From positions 558,001-622,000 of the forward strand of contig CAWIEX010000014.1 in assembly GCA_963835295.1 (NCBI GenBank): 64,000 bases of DNA, in the 5' to 3' direction. Position numbers and translations under genes: made by a program. This document shows, piece by piece, positions 16,189 through 24,078 of the stretch; positions within the stretch are counted from its first letter, which is position 1, and each line of letters begins with the position of its first letter. The notes under the pieces are model-generated. The model did no database searches. It saw only the letters and a list, made by a program, of their open reading frames with translations, and was not told where the DNA came from. The stretch comes from JAOPZW01 sp963835295 (GTDB lineage: Bacteria; Actinomycetota; Thermoleophilia; Solirubrobacterales; Solirubrobacteraceae).

Positions 16189-17211
16189 ATGAACCCCTTT
16201 GCGCGAACCCGAGGGCCGCTGCACGACGACGGCCCGCTGCCGGATCTGATCTCCGGTCTGATGTGGCTCGCCACATCCGTGGTCGGCGTCGGCGTGCTCG
16301 CGATCCCAGGCACGCCGCGCCCGCACCTCGCCGTCGCGCTCATGCTCGCCGGCTTCGCTGCGGGCTGGGGCGTCCTCTCGCTCTGGCTCGGGCTCACCGC
16401 CCGGACGATGACCATCGGCCGCCGGGCGAGCGTGACCGCCGCGATGATGCCCGTCGTCGCGCTGGCCCTGTGGGCCACCGGCGGCGCCCACAGCTATCTG
16501 CAGCCGGTGCTGCTCTTCACCGCGCTGTTCATCGCCTACTTCTTCCCTCCGCGCCTGGCGTGGCCGCTCGTCGCCCTCTTCTGCGGCGCCTTCTTCAGCC
16601 CGCTGGCCTACGACCCGCAGGCGATCGAGCTCGGCTACCCGGCGTGCGGCGTGCTCTTCCTCGTGGCCGTCGCCGGGCAGGCCATCACGGTGCACTACCT
16701 CAAGCACCGCCTGCTGGCGGCCGAGGCCGTCCAGCGCGGCATGGCCGAGCGCGATCCGCTGACCGGCCTCTACAACCGCCGCAGCTTCGACGACGCCCTC
16801 GCGCGCTGCACCGACGAGGGCGGCGGCGCCCTCGTCCTCTTCGACTTCGACGGCTTCAAGGCGGTCAACGACGAGCACGGCCACCCGACCGGCGACGCCG
16901 TCCTGCGCGCGGTCGCCGCGGCGTGCGCGCGCGTGGTCCGCGACGGCGACTGCCTGGCGCGCATCGGCGGCGACGAGTTCGCGCTCGTCGCCCCGGGCGC
17001 GGCCGGGGCCGGCGTCGAGCGCATCCTCGAGGCCCTCGGCGCGGCGATCGCCGACGCCCCGAGCCCCGCCGGCGTCTCCGCGGTGCAGGTGACCTTCGCG
17101 TCGGCCGTGGCCCCACAGGACACGGCCGATCCCGGCGAGCTCTTCCGGCTCGCCGACGAGCGCCTGCTCGAGCGCAAGCGCGACGTCAAGCGCCTCGCGC
17201 GCGCCGCTTAG
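16189..17211 (+). CDS. Membrane-bound diguanylate cyclase (GGDEF)
   Basis: 340 residues. Residues ~20-170 hold about six hydrophobic segments without a recognised periplasmic sensor domain. The cytoplasmic GGDEF domain begins at RDPLTGLYNRRSF (~189) and has the full catalytic motif GGDEF at 260-264 plus an RxxD product-inhibition site at Arg251-Asp254, five residues before it. It should therefore make c-di-GMP from GTP and be feedback-inhibited. No EAL or HD-GYP domain is attached. It is the only c-di-GMP-producing gene in the window and can be read together with the candidate c-di-GMP-binding RsiG-like protein at 47 kb. Confidence 0.93.
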   Translation: MNPFARTRGPLHDDGPLPDLISGLMWLATSVVGVGVLAIPGTPRPHLAVALMLAGFAAGWGVLSLWLGLTARTMTIGRRASVTAAMMPVVALALWATGGAHSYLQPVLLFTALFIAYFFPPRLAWPLVALFCGAFFSPLAYDPQAIELGYPACGVLFLVAVAGQAITVHYLKHRLLAAEAVQRGMAERDPLTGLYNRRSFDDALARCTDEGGGALVLFDFDGFKAVNDEHGHPTGDAVLRAVAAACARVVRDGDCLARIGGDEFALVAPGAAGAGVERILEALGAAIADAPSPAGVSAVQVTFASAVAPQDTADPGELFRLADERLLERKRDVKRLARAA

Positions 17212-17212
17212 C

Positions 17213-17563
17213 TCAGGCGGCTGCCGGCGCGCGGCGCGTGACCGCGAGCTGGTAGTTCAGGCGCATCAGCTCGATCACGTCGCGCACATCGGCGTCGTCC
17301 TCGATCCGGCGCGCGGCGGGGCCGCGCTTGTCGGGGAAGACCGGGTGGTGGGACACCTGACCCCGCTCGAAGAGGTCGGCCCAGACGCCCTTGGGGAAGA
17401 AGAAGTGCGCGGCGTGGTCGCCGTGCAGGTGGCCGATCTCGCGGCGGCCGACGCGGAAGGCGAACTCGCCGCGGCGGCCGTGACCAGCGGTGACCCCCGG
17501 CCACGAGGTGACCTCGTCGGTGATCTGCTGGCTGGCGGTGCGTGCCTCGGTCATGTCCGCCAT
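17213..17563 (-). CDS. Luciferase-domain protein (DUF5519-like)
   Basis: 116 residues. The pattern VTSWPGVTAGHGRRGEFAFRVGRREIGHLHGDHAAHFFFPKGVW followed by LFERGQVSHHPVFPDKRG is the small domain named Luciferase/DUF5519 in databases, with several conserved histidines. No enzymatic activity is established for the bacterial family; despite the name it is unrelated to light production by LuxAB. The gene lies convergent to the diguanylate cyclase, one base from its end. Confidence 0.7.
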   Translation of the reverse strand: MADMTEARTASQQITDEVTSWPGVTAGHGRRGEFAFRVGRREIGHLHGDHAAHFFFPKGVWADLFERGQVSHHPVFPDKRGPAARRIEDDADVRDVIELMRLNYQLAVTRRAPAAA

Positions 17564-17643
17564 TGTCCGCCCGCGGGCGCCGGGTTCCCACGGGCCATTG
17601 GTCCTAGGCCCATCGGTGCAGGCGCTGCGCTACCGTCGCGCCG

Positions 17644-17979
17644 ATGCCCAAGCGCGAGGCCAATCGGGTCGTGTGGTCGAGCACCGACGGCGACCTGCGC
17701 AAGGCGCGCGATCCGCAGCTCAAGGCGCGGATCGCCGCCGGCGGCCGCGTGAAGGTCCGCCGCGAGACGAGCGGCCGGCGCGGCAAGGCGGTCACGACGG
17801 TCGCTGACGTCCCGCTCGACGATGCCGGCCTCAAGGAGCTCGCCGGGCGCCTGAAGAAGCGCTGCGGCGTCGGGGGCGCGGTCAAGGACGGCGTCATCGA
17901 GCTGCAGGGCGACCACCGCGACGCGGTGCTCGAGGTCCTGCGCGCCGACGGCTACGACGCCGTGCTCGCGGGCGGCTGA
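17644..17979 (+). CDS. SUI1/YciH family translation factor homologue
   Basis: 111 residues. The C-terminal ~75 residues match the eIF1/SUI1 fold: GRVKVRRETSGRRGKAVTTVADVPLDDAGLKELAGRLKKRCGVGGAVKDGVIELQGDH, with the conserved basic loop, the KKxCGxGG turn and the QGDH turn. Bacterial YciH proteins are non-essential and have been linked to fidelity of initiation and to translation under stress. It appears to be a single-gene unit, followed by a small hairpin at 18056-18080 and the convergent FKBP gene. Confidence 0.9.
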   Translation: MPKREANRVVWSSTDGDLRKARDPQLKARIAAGGRVKVRRETSGRRGKAVTTVADVPLDDAGLKELAGRLKKRCGVGGAVKDGVIELQGDHRDAVLEVLRADGYDAVLAGG

Positions 17980-18055
17980 CGCCGGTCTCCGTTTCCGCCC
18001 GCGGCGCCGCGCGGCCAGGCACCGAGGGAGGAAGGCCCGCCGCGCGAGTGGCAAG

Positions 18056-18080
18056 TGTCCTGCCCAGTGGTCGCAGGACA
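18056..18080. other. Small hairpin between convergent genes
   Basis: Perfect 7-bp arms TGTCCTG (18056-18062) and CAGGACA (18074-18080) with an 11-base loop lie between the SUI1 gene and the FKBP gene. There is no T run, so a terminator role is only possible. Confidence 0.3.
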
Positions 18081-18138
18081 ACCGGTAGACAGGACGGTGA
18101 GCTGACCGCGCCTCCTCACCGGCGGCCGCGTAGGCGGA

Positions 18139-18519
18139 TCACCGCACGCCGACGAGGTCCACGACGAAGACGAGCGTCTCGTCGGGGCCGATGACGCCGC
18201 CGGCGCCGCGCTTGCCGTAGGCCAGGTGCGGCGGGATCGTGATGCGCCGCCGGCCGCCGACCTTCATCCCGGCCACGCCCTGGTCCCATCCTGAGATGAC
18301 CTGGCCCTTGCCGAGCTTGAACTTGAACGTGTCGCCCCGGTCCCACGAGGCGTCGAACTGATCGCCCGTCGCCCAGGAGACGCCCACGTAGTGGACCTCG
18401 ACGACCTTGCCGTCGACCGCCTCGTCGCCATCGCCGACCTCGATGTCCTCGAGCTCGAGCTGGTAGGAGGGCGACTCGTCGGAGGGGACGTCGACCTGGG
18501 GCTTCTCGTTGCTGGCCAT
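18139..18519 (-). CDS. FKBP-type peptidyl-prolyl isomerase
   Basis: 126 residues, cytoplasmic (no signal peptide). Residues ~22-125 make one FKBP domain: KVVEVHYVGVSWATGDQFDASWDRGDTFKFKLGKGQVISGWDQGVAGMKVGGRRRITIPPHLAYG, with the usual Asp, Phe, Val-Ile-Trp and Tyr pocket residues, ending LVFVVDLVGV. It catalyses cis-trans isomerisation of prolyl bonds. It lies 25 bases downstream of the E1 beta gene on the same strand and may be co-transcribed with it. Confidence 0.93.
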   Translation of the reverse strand: MASNEKPQVDVPSDESPSYQLELEDIEVGDGDEAVDGKVVEVHYVGVSWATGDQFDASWDRGDTFKFKLGKGQVISGWDQGVAGMKVGGRRRITIPPHLAYGKRGAGGVIGPDETLVFVVDLVGVR

Positions 18520-18544
18520 GGCCGGGACCGTAGCCGTCCGGTGG

Positions 18545-19507
18545 CTAGAGCGCCCTGACGGCCTGGGCGATCGCGTCCGCCCCCGGGATGAAGGCGTCCT
18601 CCAGCGGTGGGCTGTAGGGGATCGGATGGTCGGGGGTCGTCAGGCGCAGGACGGCGTCGAGGTCGCCCAACCCCTCTTCGGCCACGGTGGCGAGGACCTC
18701 GCCGGCCCAGCCGCCCGTGCGCGGGCCCTCTTCCACGACGACGAGCCGGTTGGTCTTCTGCACCGAGCGCAGGATCGTCGCGCTGTCGACCGGGCGCACG
18801 GTGCGCAGGTCGATGACCTCGCAGTCGACGCCCTCGCCGGCGAGCGTCTCGGCGGCGGCCAGGCACTCGTGCAGCGTGCGCATCGCGCTGACGAGCGTCA
18901 CGTCGGCGCCCTCGCGCACGACTGCCGCCTCGCCGATCGCGCCGACCTCGCCGTCGACCTCGCCGCTGAGCGCGTACAGGCGCTTGTGCTCGAGGAAGAG
19001 GACCGGGTTGTCGTCGCGGATGGCCGCCTTGAGCAGGCCCTTGGCGTCGGCCGGCGTGGAGGGGCAGACGATCTTCAGGCCGGGGACGCCCTGAAACCAG
19101 CTGATCGGGACCTGGGAGTGGATGGCGCCGAAGCGCCCGCCGCCGCCGATGGCCGAGCGCACGACGAGCGGGACGCTGGCCTGCTCGTTGGAGAGGTACC
19201 AGTACTTGGACGCCTGGTTGACGAGGCTGTCCATGGTCAGCGGCAGGAAGTCGCCGAACATGATCTCGATCACCGGGCGCAGGCCGCCGATGGCGCTGCC
19301 GTACGCCGCGCCGGCCAGGGCGAGCTCGGAGATCGGCGTGTCGAACACGCGGTCGGTGCCGTGCTTGTCGACCAGGCCCCCGGTGGTGGCGAACACGCCG
19401 CCGGCCACGGCGACGTCCTCGCCGAAGAAGATGACCGACTCGTCGTGCTCGAGCTCCTCGTCGAGCGCCTGGCAGATCGCGGTGCGGAAGTCCATCTCGC
19501 TGCTCAT
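18545..19507 (-). CDS. 2-oxo acid dehydrogenase E1 component, beta subunit
   Basis: 320 residues. The sequence MSSEMDFRTAICQALDEELEHDESVIFFGEDVAVAGG with the ThDP-contacting Glu in FGED, then RVFDTPISELALAGAAYGSAIGGLRPVIEIMFGDF and a C-terminal transketolase-like domain with CEVIDLRTVRPVDSATIL, is that of PdhB/AcoB-type E1 beta. It forms an alpha2beta2 enzyme with the product of the upstream gene, whose 3' end it overlaps by four bases (ATGA). Without E2/E3 genes nearby I cannot distinguish pyruvate, branched-chain or acetoin dehydrogenase. Confidence 0.92.
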   Translation of the reverse strand: MSSEMDFRTAICQALDEELEHDESVIFFGEDVAVAGGVFATTGGLVDKHGTDRVFDTPISELALAGAAYGSAIGGLRPVIEIMFGDFLPLTMDSLVNQASKYWYLSNEQASVPLVVRSAIGGGGRFGAIHSQVPISWFQGVPGLKIVCPSTPADAKGLLKAAIRDDNPVLFLEHKRLYALSGEVDGEVGAIGEAAVVREGADVTLVSAMRTLHECLAAAETLAGEGVDCEVIDLRTVRPVDSATILRSVQKTNRLVVVEEGPRTGGWAGEVLATVAEEGLGDLDAVLRLTTPDHPIPYSPPLEDAFIPGADAIAQAVRAL

Positions 19508-20493
19508 GCCTTGAACTCCGTCACCGGCGCGCCGGGCTCCGGGAAGGGCGCCTCCTTCGCGGCGTCGACCGCCGCGGCGATCTCATCCTCGACCTGCGCG
19601 TCGATCCCGTCGAGCGCCTCCTCGGTCGTGCCGTAGCGCTCGGTGAGCCCCGCTCGCGCGACGAGCAGCGGGTCGCGCAGCTTCCACTCGTCGAGCTCGC
19701 CCTCCTTGCGGTACTTGCCCGGATCGCTGCGCGAGTGCCCGACGTAGCGGTAGGTCAGCGACTCGATGAACTGCGGCCCGCCGCCGTCGCGAGCGCGCCC
19801 GACCGCCTCGGACGCCGTGGCGCTCACCGTCCAGACGTCGTTGCCGTCGATGGTCTCGGTCGGCAGGCCGAGCGTCCGCGGGCGGTCGGGGATCTCTCCC
19901 GCGGTGACGTCCTCGAAGGGCGTGAACTCCCCGTAGAGGTTGTTCTCGCACACGTAGACGACCGGGAGGTCGTGGACCTTGGCGAAGTTCAGGCACTCGT
20001 GGAAGTAGCCCTGGTTGGTGGCCCCGTCGCCGAAGAAGGCGACCGCCACGCCGCGGCGGCGCTTGAGCGCGAGCGCAACCCCGGTGGCGGCGGCGATGCT
20101 CCCGCCCACGATCCCGTAGCACCCCACGAGCCGGTGCTCGAGGTCGATGACGTTCATGGACCCGGCACGCCCGCCGCACACCCCGGTCGCACGCCCCAGC
20201 AGCTCGGCCATCAGCGCCTCGGAGTCGACCCCGAGCGCCAGCGCGTGGCCGTGGCCGCGGTAGGTCCCGGCCACGCGGTCCTCGTCGCCCAGCACGCTGC
20301 AGACGCCGACGGGCCCCGCCTCCTGGCCCGAGCACAGGTGCGTCGTGCCGTGCACGAGCCCCTGCTGGAAGAGCGTCTGGACCTCGTCCTCGAAGCGGCG
20401 GATGAGGCGCATGCGCCGGTAGAGCTCGAGGTAGCGCTCGGCCTCCTCGGGGGTGCCGGACTTGTCGGGCGAGACGGTCGTGGGCTCGCTCAT
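19504..20493 (-). CDS. 2-oxo acid dehydrogenase E1 component, alpha subunit
   Basis: 329 residues. It opens with ELYRRMRLIRRFEDEV, and has THLCSGQEAGPVG, the GHGHALALGVD loop, GRAGSMNVID and the ThDP/Mg motif GDGATNQGYFHECLNFAKVHDLPVVYVCENN. This is the E1 alpha subunit of a pyruvate/acetoin/branched-chain 2-oxo acid dehydrogenase, which decarboxylates the oxo acid and passes the acyl unit to a lipoyl E2. The absence of E2 and E3 next to the pair means the complex is completed by genes elsewhere. The IVGGSIAAATGVALALK segment is close to the acetoin/pyruvate type. Confidence 0.92.
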   Translation of the reverse strand: MSEPTTVSPDKSGTPEEAERYLELYRRMRLIRRFEDEVQTLFQQGLVHGTTHLCSGQEAGPVGVCSVLGDEDRVAGTYRGHGHALALGVDSEALMAELLGRATGVCGGRAGSMNVIDLEHRLVGCYGIVGGSIAAATGVALALKRRRGVAVAFFGDGATNQGYFHECLNFAKVHDLPVVYVCENNLYGEFTPFEDVTAGEIPDRPRTLGLPTETIDGNDVWTVSATASEAVGRARDGGGPQFIESLTYRYVGHSRSDPGKYRKEGELDEWKLRDPLLVARAGLTERYGTTEEALDGIDAQVEDEIAAAVDAAKEAPFPEPGAPVTEFKA

Positions 20494-20548
20494 CGCGAGG
20501 ACCCGCTTTCAGAGTGGTCGGTCACCGTTGTCGAGCAATGGCGCGCTG

Positions 20549-21838
20549 TCATGACGCCTGCAGCCGTGCCTCGGAGTCGGCCAGCAGGTCGGCGCCGCGG
20601 ACGTACACCTTGCCGGTCACCAGCAGCTCCTCGGCCGGGAACTTGGTGAGGATGTCGACCCCCTCGGCGGTGACGACGACCTCCTCCTCGATGCGCGCCG
20701 CCGAGCGCCCGTCGCTGGCCGCGCAGTAGGTCTCCAGCGCGAAGACCATGCCCTCCTCGATCACCGCCGGGTGGTCGAGCGAGTGCAGCCGGCTGATCAT
20801 CGGCGCCTCGTAGAGGCCGACGCCCAGGCCGTGGCCGAACTGCAGGCCGAAGCACGCCTCCTCGTTGGGGAAGCCGAGCTCCTCGGCGGTGGGCCACACC
20901 GACGCGATCTGGTCGGTCGTGACGCCCGGGCGCACGAGCTCGATCGCCGCGTCGAGCCACTCGCGACACTGCTTGTAGGCGTCGAGCTGGGACTGGCTGA
21001 CCCCGCCCACGTTGAACGTGCGGTAGTAGCACGTGCGGTAGCCCATGAACGAGTGGATGATGTCGAAGAAGGCCTGGTCGCCGGGGCGCAGCAGCCGATC
21101 GGAGAACACGTGCGGGTGCGGGTTGCAGCGGTCGCCCGAGACGGCGTTGATGGCCTCGACCTGCTCGGAGCCGAGCTCGAAGAGCAGGTGCTGGGCGTCG
21201 GCGACCACCTCGTGCTCGCGCACACCGGGACGCAGCGTGCGGTAGATCTGCTCATAGACGGCGTCGACGACCGCGGCGGCGTGGTCGAGCAGCGCGATCT
21301 CGTCGATGGTCTTGATCGCGCGCGCCTTGAGCATCACGCGCGTGCCGTCGGTGACGTGGATTCCTGCGCGCTGCAGCGCCTCGAGCGCGACGATGTCGGG
21401 GATGTCGACGCCGAGCTTCTCGCCCTCGACGTCGTGCTCGCGCATCTCGTGCGCGATCCGGGCGCCGAGCGCGTCGGGCACGCCGGTCTCCACCGGCATC
21501 GCTCCGCGCATCGGGGTCACGCCGGCCCGGAAGCTCTCGGGCGGCAGCCACGGGGCGTACATCTGGTGATGGCGGGCGGCCGAGCCGAAGTCCCACAGGA
21601 TCGGGTCGCCCTCGCGCGGCAGGAAGACGTAGCGGGCGTTCTTGTCGCGCGCCCATTCGCCGATGTGCGTGCTCGTGACGTAGCGGATGTTGTTGGGGTC
21701 GAAGAGCAGCAGCGCCCCCAAATCGGAGGCCAGGAGAGCCTCCTTGGCCTTCTGCAGGCGCTGGGAGCGCAGGCGCGCGAAGTCGATGCGCTGCTCCCAG
21801 TCGACCGCCATCGTCGCGCCGCGCGATGCGATGTTCAT
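20549..21838 (-). CDS. M24 (aminopeptidase P/creatinase-fold) family protein with an altered metal ligand
   Basis: 429 residues from ATG 21838, which overlaps the enoyl-CoA hydratase stop by ATGA; the longer open frame is a shadow of that gene. Residues ~20-150 are a creatinase N-terminal domain (ALLLFDPNNIRYVTSTHIGEWARDKNARYVFLP). The pita-bread domain keeps His336 (FGHGLGVGLYE), Glu369 (GMVFALETY) and Glu384 (ARIEEEVVVT), and Asp259 in FFDIIHSFMGYRTCYYRTF. The second metal Asp, normally in SDITRTF, is Cys270 here. Loss of a ligand argues against a standard dinuclear aminopeptidase; non-peptidase M24 enzymes such as creatinase or DddP-type lyases are alternatives. The opening resembles the DddP-like branch by memory, not verified. 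Confidence 0.8.
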   Translation of the reverse strand: MNIASRGATMAVDWEQRIDFARLRSQRLQKAKEALLASDLGALLLFDPNNIRYVTSTHIGEWARDKNARYVFLPREGDPILWDFGSAARHHQMYAPWLPPESFRAGVTPMRGAMPVETGVPDALGARIAHEMREHDVEGEKLGVDIPDIVALEALQRAGIHVTDGTRVMLKARAIKTIDEIALLDHAAAVVDAVYEQIYRTLRPGVREHEVVADAQHLLFELGSEQVEAINAVSGDRCNPHPHVFSDRLLRPGDQAFFDIIHSFMGYRTCYYRTFNVGGVSQSQLDAYKQCREWLDAAIELVRPGVTTDQIASVWPTAEELGFPNEEACFGLQFGHGLGVGLYEAPMISRLHSLDHPAVIEEGMVFALETYCAASDGRSAARIEEEVVVTAEGVDILTKFPAEELLVTGKVYVRGADLLADSEARLQAS

Positions 21839-22578
21839 GCCCGTTCTCCTGCCTCCATCGTCTGTTCGGTAGCCGTGAACATGCCGCGGAACTCCTCCAG
21901 GCTCGCATCGAGCGCGTCGTCGTAGGAGAGATCGCGGAAGCGGTAGAAGCTGCGCCGGCCCGCGGCGAGGGCCGCGCCGGCCCGGACGCTGCGTTGCGCC
22001 CAGCGCTCCACGGCAGGCCACAGCTCGCCGGCGCCCACGACCTCGTTGACGATCCCGATCTCGTAGGCGCGCTGCGCGTCGAAGGGCTCGCCGGTGAGCA
22101 GGTTCTCCAGCGCGTGGCGCGGGTGCAGCCGTTGCAGCGGCGGGACCTGCGCCACCATCGGCCAGATCCCGACGGTCGCCTCGAAGGTGCCGAGGCGCGC
22201 GCTGTCGACCGTCACCGCGATGTCCGCGGCGCAGACGAGCGCGTAGCCAGAGGCGAGCGCGTCGCCGTTGACGGCCGCGATGACCGGCTTGCCGAGAGTC
22301 GGCAGGACGCGCAGCAGCTCGACCAGCGCCGAGGCAAAGGCGACCGGGTCCTCCCCCGCCTGGATGCGCTCGATGTCCAGGCCGCCGCAGAACATGTCGC
22401 CGTGGCCGGTCAGGACGATGGCCTGCACCTCGGCGTCGGCATCGGCCTCCACCATCGCCTCGCGCAGCGCGGCCATCACGTCGGGGTCGAGCAGGTTGCG
22501 CGGCGGCTTGGCCAGCGCCAGCCGCGCCAGGCCGCCCTCGCGGGAGCGCTCGAGCCCGTGTCCGTTGGACGCTTGCAT
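21835..22578 (-). CDS. Enoyl-CoA hydratase/isomerase family protein
   Basis: 247 residues. Crotonase fold: LARLALAKPPRNLLDPDVMAALREAM at the start, VQAIVLTGHGDMFCGGLDIERI with the oxyanion-hole Gly, KPVIAAVNGDALASGYALVCAADIAVTVDSARLGTFEATVGIWP, then the C-terminal helices. In the place of the first catalytic Glu of hydratases lies a Leu/Ala stretch (GYALVCAAD), and the second position is in TFEATVGIWP, so hydratase activity is not assured; isomerase or lyase activity is possible. First gene of an operon with the M24 protein, divergent from the flavin reductase at 22699. Confidence 0.85.
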   Translation of the reverse strand: MQASNGHGLERSREGGLARLALAKPPRNLLDPDVMAALREAMVEADADAEVQAIVLTGHGDMFCGGLDIERIQAGEDPVAFASALVELLRVLPTLGKPVIAAVNGDALASGYALVCAADIAVTVDSARLGTFEATVGIWPMVAQVPPLQRLHPRHALENLLTGEPFDAQRAYEIGIVNEVVGAGELWPAVERWAQRSVRAGAALAAGRRSFYRFRDLSYDDALDASLEEFRGMFTATEQTMEAGERA

Positions 22579-22698
22579 CTCTCCTCAGCCCTCCCCCGCC
22601 GCGCTGTCGCCGGCGGCGGTCATCGAGATCCCGAGACGTTCAGTGCCACCATACAGGCTGTGTTAGCTTAACGCCGGACAGCAACCGGGACGGGGCAC
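22579..22698. promoter_or_regulatory. Divergent promoter region with a short palindrome
   Basis: 120 bases between the divergent enoyl-CoA hydratase and flavin reductase genes. It is less GC-rich than its surroundings and contains GTTAGCTTAAC (22662-22672), a palindrome of two 4-base arms around GCT, 27 bases before the reductase start. Position and shape suit an operator or promoter core; which protein binds is unknown. Confidence 0.35.
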
Positions 22699-23265
22699 AT
22701 GTCGGACGCGACGGTCGACGGGCTCGCCTTCCGCGAGGCGATCGCTCACTTCGCCACGGGAGTCACCGTGGTCACCACGACCCACGACGGCCGCCCGGCC
22801 GGGATGACCGCCAGCGCTGTGTGCTCGCTGTCGCTCGACCCGGTCCTGCTCGTCGTGTGCATCGACAACCGCCTGGCCACGCACAAGGCCATCGAGGCCA
22901 GCAAGCGCTTCGCGGTCAACGTGCTCGGCGAACGTGACGAGGAGCTCGCGCGGCGCTTCGCCCAGCGCGCGGAGGACAAGTTCGCCGGCGTCGCGCTGGT
23001 CGAGGGCTCCGACCCGCCCGTCCTGGCCAAGGCCATCGCGCACTTCATCTGCACCGTGCAGGAGCGCGTGCCCGGCGGCGATCACTCGATCTTCATCGGC
23101 CAGGTCCAGCACTGCGAGGCGACCCCGGGGCGCCGCCCGCTCCTGTACTACCGCAGTGCGTTCGGCGCGATCCGCGACCCTCATGCCGACTTCCTCGAGG
23201 AGGCCGGCGGCTGGGACACCGGCTCGGTCGGCGGCCTCGGCCACTTCCACGTGCGTCCGCGCTGA
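22699..23265 (+). CDS. Flavin reductase family protein (likely partner of a two-component monooxygenase)
   Basis: 188 residues. The sequence FREAIAHFATGVTVVTTTHDGRPAGMTASAVCSLSLDPVLLVVCIDN is the flavin-binding split-barrel signature of HpaC/DszD-type NAD(P)H:flavin oxidoreductases, followed by FAVNVLGERDEELARRFA and a C-terminal PLLYYRSAFGAI. It would supply FMNH2 or FADH2 to an oxygenase. The HpaB-type oxygenase gene 0.8 kb further on is the obvious candidate. The stop overlaps the next start by one base (TGATG). Confidence 0.9.
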   Translation: MSDATVDGLAFREAIAHFATGVTVVTTTHDGRPAGMTASAVCSLSLDPVLLVVCIDNRLATHKAIEASKRFAVNVLGERDEELARRFAQRAEDKFAGVALVEGSDPPVLAKAIAHFICTVQERVPGGDHSIFIGQVQHCEATPGRRPLLYYRSAFGAIRDPHADFLEEAGGWDTGSVGGLGHFHVRPR

Positions 23266-23867
23266 TGGCGGGCGAAGCGACGGCGCCGCTCGTCGGCCTC
23301 GTCTCCAAGGAGGACGCGCCACCCGAGGTCCGCGCGGTGTACGACCAGGCCGAGCCCGTCTACGGGCGGCTCCTGCACACCTGGCAGGCGCTGGCTCAGC
23401 GCCCGGAGATCTTCACCGCCTACCTGCCCTATCTGCGCTCGATCATCGGCCCGGGCGAGCTCGAGCAGCGCATCAAGGAGCTCGTCGAGGTCCGCACGGT
23501 GGTGCTCAACCACTGCCTGTACTCGACCAGCCACCGGGTGCGCTCGGCGCGGGCAGCCGCGGTGCCCGACGAGGACATCGTCGCCGTCGCTCGCGGCGAG
23601 CTCGACCGCTTCGACGCGCGCGAGCGGTTGGCGCTGGAGCTGGCCGAGGCGCTGACGGTCTCGCCGGCGTCGGTGCCCTACGCGGAGGCCCCGCAGCTCG
23701 TGCCCGACGACATGCTCGTGCGCCTGCGCGAATCGTTCTCAGAGCCGGCGATCGTCGAGCTCGTGGCGACCATCGGGTTGTGGAACGCCCTCGCGCGCTT
23801 CCATCGCGTGATGGGCTTCGAGCTCGACATGGACGCGCCGCCGGATGAGGTGGTCGCGGAGGTGTAG
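23265..23867 (+). CDS. AhpD/carboxymuconolactone-decarboxylase-like protein
   Basis: 200 residues. The all-helical CMD/AhpD fold is seen in PPEVRAVYDQAEPVYGRLLHTWQALAQRPEIF and in ELVEVRTVVLNHCLYSTSHRVRSARAAAVPDEDIVAV. AhpD-like members have CxxCxxxH; here the line is Cys84-Leu-Tyr-Ser87-Thr-Ser-His90, so the second Cys is Ser. It therefore probably lacks the disulphide-based peroxidase reaction and may act as a decarboxylase or a 1-Cys protein. It is co-transcribed with the flavin reductase. Confidence 0.85.
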   Translation: MAGEATAPLVGLVSKEDAPPEVRAVYDQAEPVYGRLLHTWQALAQRPEIFTAYLPYLRSIIGPGELEQRIKELVEVRTVVLNHCLYSTSHRVRSARAAAVPDEDIVAVARGELDRFDARERLALELAEALTVSPASVPYAEAPQLVPDDMLVRLRESFSEPAIVELVATIGLWNALARFHRVMGFELDMDAPPDEVVAEV

Positions 23868-23908
23868 GTCTGTCGCTGGGGGTTGGCGATGCCGCTTGCG
23901 CTCTAAAA

Positions 23909-23962
23909 GCATCACCGAGGGGAAGCAGCCGTGAGGCGGCGCGACCGCCGGCGGTCGTCCTC
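23909..23962. repeat. Copy A of a 54-bp dispersed intergenic repeat
   Basis: This 54-base stretch matches 41270-41323 at 47 of 54 positions without gaps (my own alignment). Both copies lie in gaps between convergent genes and are followed by a strong palindrome. Function unknown. Confidence 0.75.
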
Positions 23963-23973
23963 CCGTCCGGAGT

Positions 23974-24016
23974 GAACGACGAATTTGTCCCACCCCATGG
24001 GACAAAATCGTCGTTC
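23974..24016. repeat. AT-richer palindrome (19-bp arms) between convergent genes
   Basis: The arms 23974-23992 and 23998-24016 pair at 18 of 19 positions around a 5-base loop; the left arm ends in TTTGTCCCA and the right begins TGGGACAAAA. It is AT-richer than its surroundings and lies between the AhpD-like gene and the HpaB-type gene, which converge. It could act as a bidirectional terminator or be part of the repeat element that precedes it. Confidence 0.7.
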
Positions 24017-24078
24017 GACGATGCTGTAAGCGCCGCACTGCGCCGCCGGCGCAACGCGGCAGACCCGCCGAGCCGCCG

